A stretch of 64,000 nt of DNA from Lojkania enalia (taxonomy: Eukaryota; Ascomycota; Dothideomycetes; Pleosporales): assembly GCA_010094045.1 (NCBI GenBank), contig ML986700.1, forward strand, positions 90,192 through 154,191, written 5' to 3'. This document shows positions 61,560-64,000 of this stretch, one piece after another. The notes under the pieces are model-generated. The model did not search any database and was not told the DNA's origin. It saw only the letters and a list, made by a program, of their open reading frames with translations. How positions within the stretch are numbered: the stretch's first letter is position 1; the number at the start of each line of letters is the position of its first letter. A program made the translations under genes and the position numbers.

Positions 61560-62600
61560 TAGGTAATTATTTAGTATATACTAGATCTAAATATAAGAGA
61601 ATTTCTACTATAGTTTACTACTATTTAAGATATAGCTAATTTACTACTAGTTATATACTCTACTAGCTAGGTTAGAAAGAATTAGATAGAAAATTTTATT
61701 AAATATATACTTAAGTTTAAAGTTAAATTTAATTAAAAGTACAACTATTTAAGAGCTAAATATAAGAATTCTAAGGTTATAGAAGGCTAGTTCTACCTTA
61801 TATAGAATATAAAAGCTAAGTATAGTATTATTAATAAAAATATATATAACTTTAATAAATTAGACTTTATAATAAGTATAATATTAATAGAAGTAGTAGT
61901 TACTAACTCTAATAGATAGAATTAACTAAAGTAGCTCTAGCTAAATAATTATAGGTAGACTATAGTTATCTATGGTATTAATATAATAGAATAGATAATA
62001 CTATTTTTTATTATCTTTATAGGTATTTACTACCTCTCTATATAATATAAAGAAGATAATATTCTACTAACCTAGGCTATATAAGTTACTAATAACGGCT
62101 AGATAATAAATAATATTAGTATTAAGTAGTTAAAGTATTTTAACGTATATATAAAGGATTATACTATTAGTATATATTAATTACTAATTCTTAATAGCTA
62201 TAAGAGTTATAACTTACTTAAATTTAGGTAGCTCTATAAAAAAAGAATATTATTACTCTCTATATACCTCCATATTTATTATATCTACTATAGTTACTAG
62301 ATATAAGTTATTTCTCGCCTTTAAAAACTGCGTATAGGTACTAAGTTAAGTAGCTAATATATAGTTATATTAACTATATTATAAAAATTAAGTTCTTATT
62401 CTACTTTAAAGCAGCTTTTAATATAGCAATTATAAAGAGTAATATTCTAGGTAGCTTTTAAAGTGCTAGTCTAGTTCTATTTAACCTAGATATAATATTA
62501 TTAAAGTTTAAAATTTAACTATATATACTAATACTTTCTATAGTTAAAAATATCTTTTAGAAGTTAAAAATACTAAGTAATTCTATTAAATTTAGGTCTT
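61560..62600 (+). pseudogene. Fot1/pogo transposase, RIP-degraded
   Basis: The plus strand reads, through TAG/TAA stops, as a CENP-B-type DDE transposase: YILDLNIREF (about 61,575), a DIANLLL block (61,630), a VR.N..ENFIK block (about 61,670), then YNFNKLDF (about 61,850), which corresponds to the YNFDETGF catalytic block, GINIIE (about 61,980), and LLILNSYKSY (about 62,170-62,210), which corresponds to the TLDGHxSH catalytic block. D-to-N and E-to-K changes in these blocks are G-to-A changes expected from RIP. The C-terminus fades after about 62,400. Confidence 0.75.
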
Positions 62601-62789
62601 AATCTATATATATTTAATTAAGAGTTTAAAAGCATCTAAATAGTTTATCTACTTTAATAGTAGAAGCGTTTAAATAGTTTATAAAGGGTACTACGTATAT
62701 AATATATAAAAATATACTATTATACGCTTAAGTTACTAAACTTTAAGTAGCTAATAAAGCTGCTATATAATATTAATCGCATAAAAAAA

Positions 62790-63105
62790 AGTATAATATA
62801 TCTTATAAGCGAGCGGCCTATATAAGTAAGTAGTCTACTCTATTACTAAAATATAATACTTAAGCTTTTAATAATAATATAATTATAAAATAATAAGAAT
62901 ATAGCCTAAAACGAGTATTAAGTAAACTTAACTCTTTTAGCTACTAAAAGAGGCTAAATAAATAATAAAAGATATATTACTTTAATATTTAATACAATTT
63001 AAACAACTATATACTAATAATATACTAGAATCTACTTACAGTATAATTATAAGCCTAACTTAAAAAGACTAATAAAATTTAAAGAGGAGGTTATTATTTA
63101 ATATA
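62790..63105 (-). repeat. Right inverted arm of the pogo-type element
   Basis: Inverted partner of 60,925-61,265. Confidence 0.7.
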
Positions 63106-63595
63106 TATTTAACCTAGATTTATAAGAATTTACACCTACTTTAACTACTATATAAAATATAGCTAATAGCTTACTTATTAAATATAGTATAGGCTAAATT
63201 AGTATATATTAGCTTAGAAACTTTATTAGACGTACTTCTAAGTTTAAGATACGCCTAAATTAGCTTTATAATTACTAGAGAACTTTATATAAAGATTCTA
63301 AAATAATTAAAGGCTAGTTTAAACTTATATAATATACTAAAAAGAAGTATAGTATTATAGATAAGAATATATACAACTTTAATAAATCTAGCTTTTAAAT
63401 AGGTATTATCTTATTATAACTAGTTATTATAGATATAGAGAGATATAATCGACTAAAGATAATTTAATTAGGTAATTATAAATAGATTTTAGTAATTTAG
63501 AGGATTAATACTACTAGCTAAATACTCCTACCCTTTATTATTATTACTAGCTACTACTATCTTTCTATCTAGTATAAAGGCGATAATATACCTAA
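63105..63595 (+). pseudogene. Second Fot1/pogo transposase fragment, truncated by an LTR element
   Basis: A different Fot1-family copy: RFTPTLTTI (about 63,155), an RRTSKFKIRLN block (63,220-63,260), NIYNFNKSSF (about 63,370-63,400) where an active protein has the catalytic DE, a second GNY.-ILVIQRINTT block (63,475), and YKGDNIP at the end (63,575-63,593). It then stops at 63,596, where the LTR begins. Diverged from the copy at 61.6-62.6 kb, so it is not simply a duplicate. Confidence 0.7.
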
Positions 63596-63874
63596 TATAA
63601 TAGTATAGGCAAGATAATAGGTCTAAATATAGTATAAATCTACTTAGAGGTATATAGGAGTATATAGAGGTTTAGGGACCTAGAAATTCTATTAACATCT
63701 ATAGGCCTTGTACGAAAGGATATAGAAGAACTACTAAGCTACTTATAAGGGAGTATACAACTATATACGGAAGGGAAAAGAGGTAGAACTAGAGGTAGAA
63801 TAAGATAAGTAAAAAGCTTTAGGATAAGGTTATATATAAAGCTTTTTATAAAACGATTTCTTTGTATTATTATA
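63596..63874 (-). mobile_element. RIPped LTR, 3' LTR of a retrotransposon extending beyond the window
   Basis: Exactly 279 bp, collinear with the reverse complement of the un-RIPped LTR at 59,071-59,349. Differences are almost all CA-to-TA and TG-to-TA. A purine tract (AAGAAGGGGGGTAG on the minus strand) abuts its right edge at 63,875-63,887, the position of a polypurine tract, so the retrotransposon interior lies to the right and this is the 3' LTR. Its outer end interrupts the Fot1 fragment. Confidence 0.8.
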
Positions 63875-64000
63875 CTACCCCCCTTCTTATAGGCTGATAG
63901 TCCCTATCTATACTAGTTTAGGAGGGAATTAAGGCTGTTATAAATAGGTTCTAGTATAAAGAAATTTCTTTAAAAAGGTATTTACTAGTAAGAGCTAATA
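63875..64000 (-). mobile_element. Start of retrotransposon interior (truncated by window end)
   Basis: Begins with the polypurine tract; the remaining 110 bp are RIPped and unreadable. The superfamily cannot be determined from this fragment. Confidence 0.5.

Larger units (their letters stand above)
60925..63105 (+). mobile_element. pogo/Fot1-type DNA transposon with long inverted repeats, RIPped
   Basis: Arms of roughly 320-340 bp at 60,925-61,265 and 62,790-63,105 are inverted copies of each other (landmarks TTTTATTAGTCTTTTTAA at the outer side, TATTTATTTAGC and AAAAGAGTTAAG within). Between them a plus-strand pogo-type transposase can be read. The length (about 2.2 kb) suits a pogo element. 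It sits inside a second, diverged Fot1-like coding region. Confidence 0.7.

Overview
This window looks like filamentous ascomycete (Pezizomycotina) DNA. The evidence is short spliceosomal introns (46-89 nt) with GTRAGN donors and CTAAC-type branch points, gene families restricted to filamentous fungi, and extreme repeat-induced point mutation (RIP). In most of the window CpA and TpG are nearly absent and TpA is hugely over-represented; 7681-7740, for example, has no CA or TG at all. As a result almost every old gene carries many in-frame TAG/TAA codons but few indels, so reading frames can still be followed for kilobases by reading through the stops.

Layout. About 1-15,100 is heavily RIPped DNA holding at least three fossil reading frames of unknown function. 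15,195-16,190 and 19,714-22,837 are lightly RIPped and hold two dead genes, one unknown and one a patatin-like phospholipase of 960 codons. Between them, 16,193-19,714 is a RIP-free island bounded by about 120-bp terminal inverted repeats with a TA target duplication. It carries one apparently intact four-exon gene (16,308-18,595, minus strand, 698 aa): fungal N-terminal helical domain, coiled coil, ubiquitin-like domain, two zinc ribbons and ankyrin repeats. 23,057 to about 27,050 is a DUF3723 gene divergent from the phospholipase. About 27-52.9 kb is RIPped DNA with more unknown frames, a RIPped relative of the island's right arm at 43.7-44.3 kb, and an assembly gap at 48,700-48,807. About 52.95-55.3 kb is a decayed DUF3435 tyrosine-recombinase gene. 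55.99-60.76 kb is a RIPped Ty3/gypsy element hosting an un-RIPped solo LTR (59,071-59,349) with a perfect 5-bp duplication. 60.9-63.6 kb holds two pogo/Fot1 fossils, the second cut by the 3' LTR of another retrotransposon that runs off the window.

Synthesis. DUF3435, DUF3723 and patatin-like phospholipase genes, with NLR-like genes nearby, are the recurrent gene set of Starship giant transposons. The simplest reading is a dead Starship (captain at about 55 kb pointing left, cargo to at least 19.7 kb), silenced by RIP, then bombarded by smaller elements. One of these, the TIR element, arrived after RIP and carries the only gene in the window that still looks functional. Element ends are not visible, so the Starship assignment is an inference.
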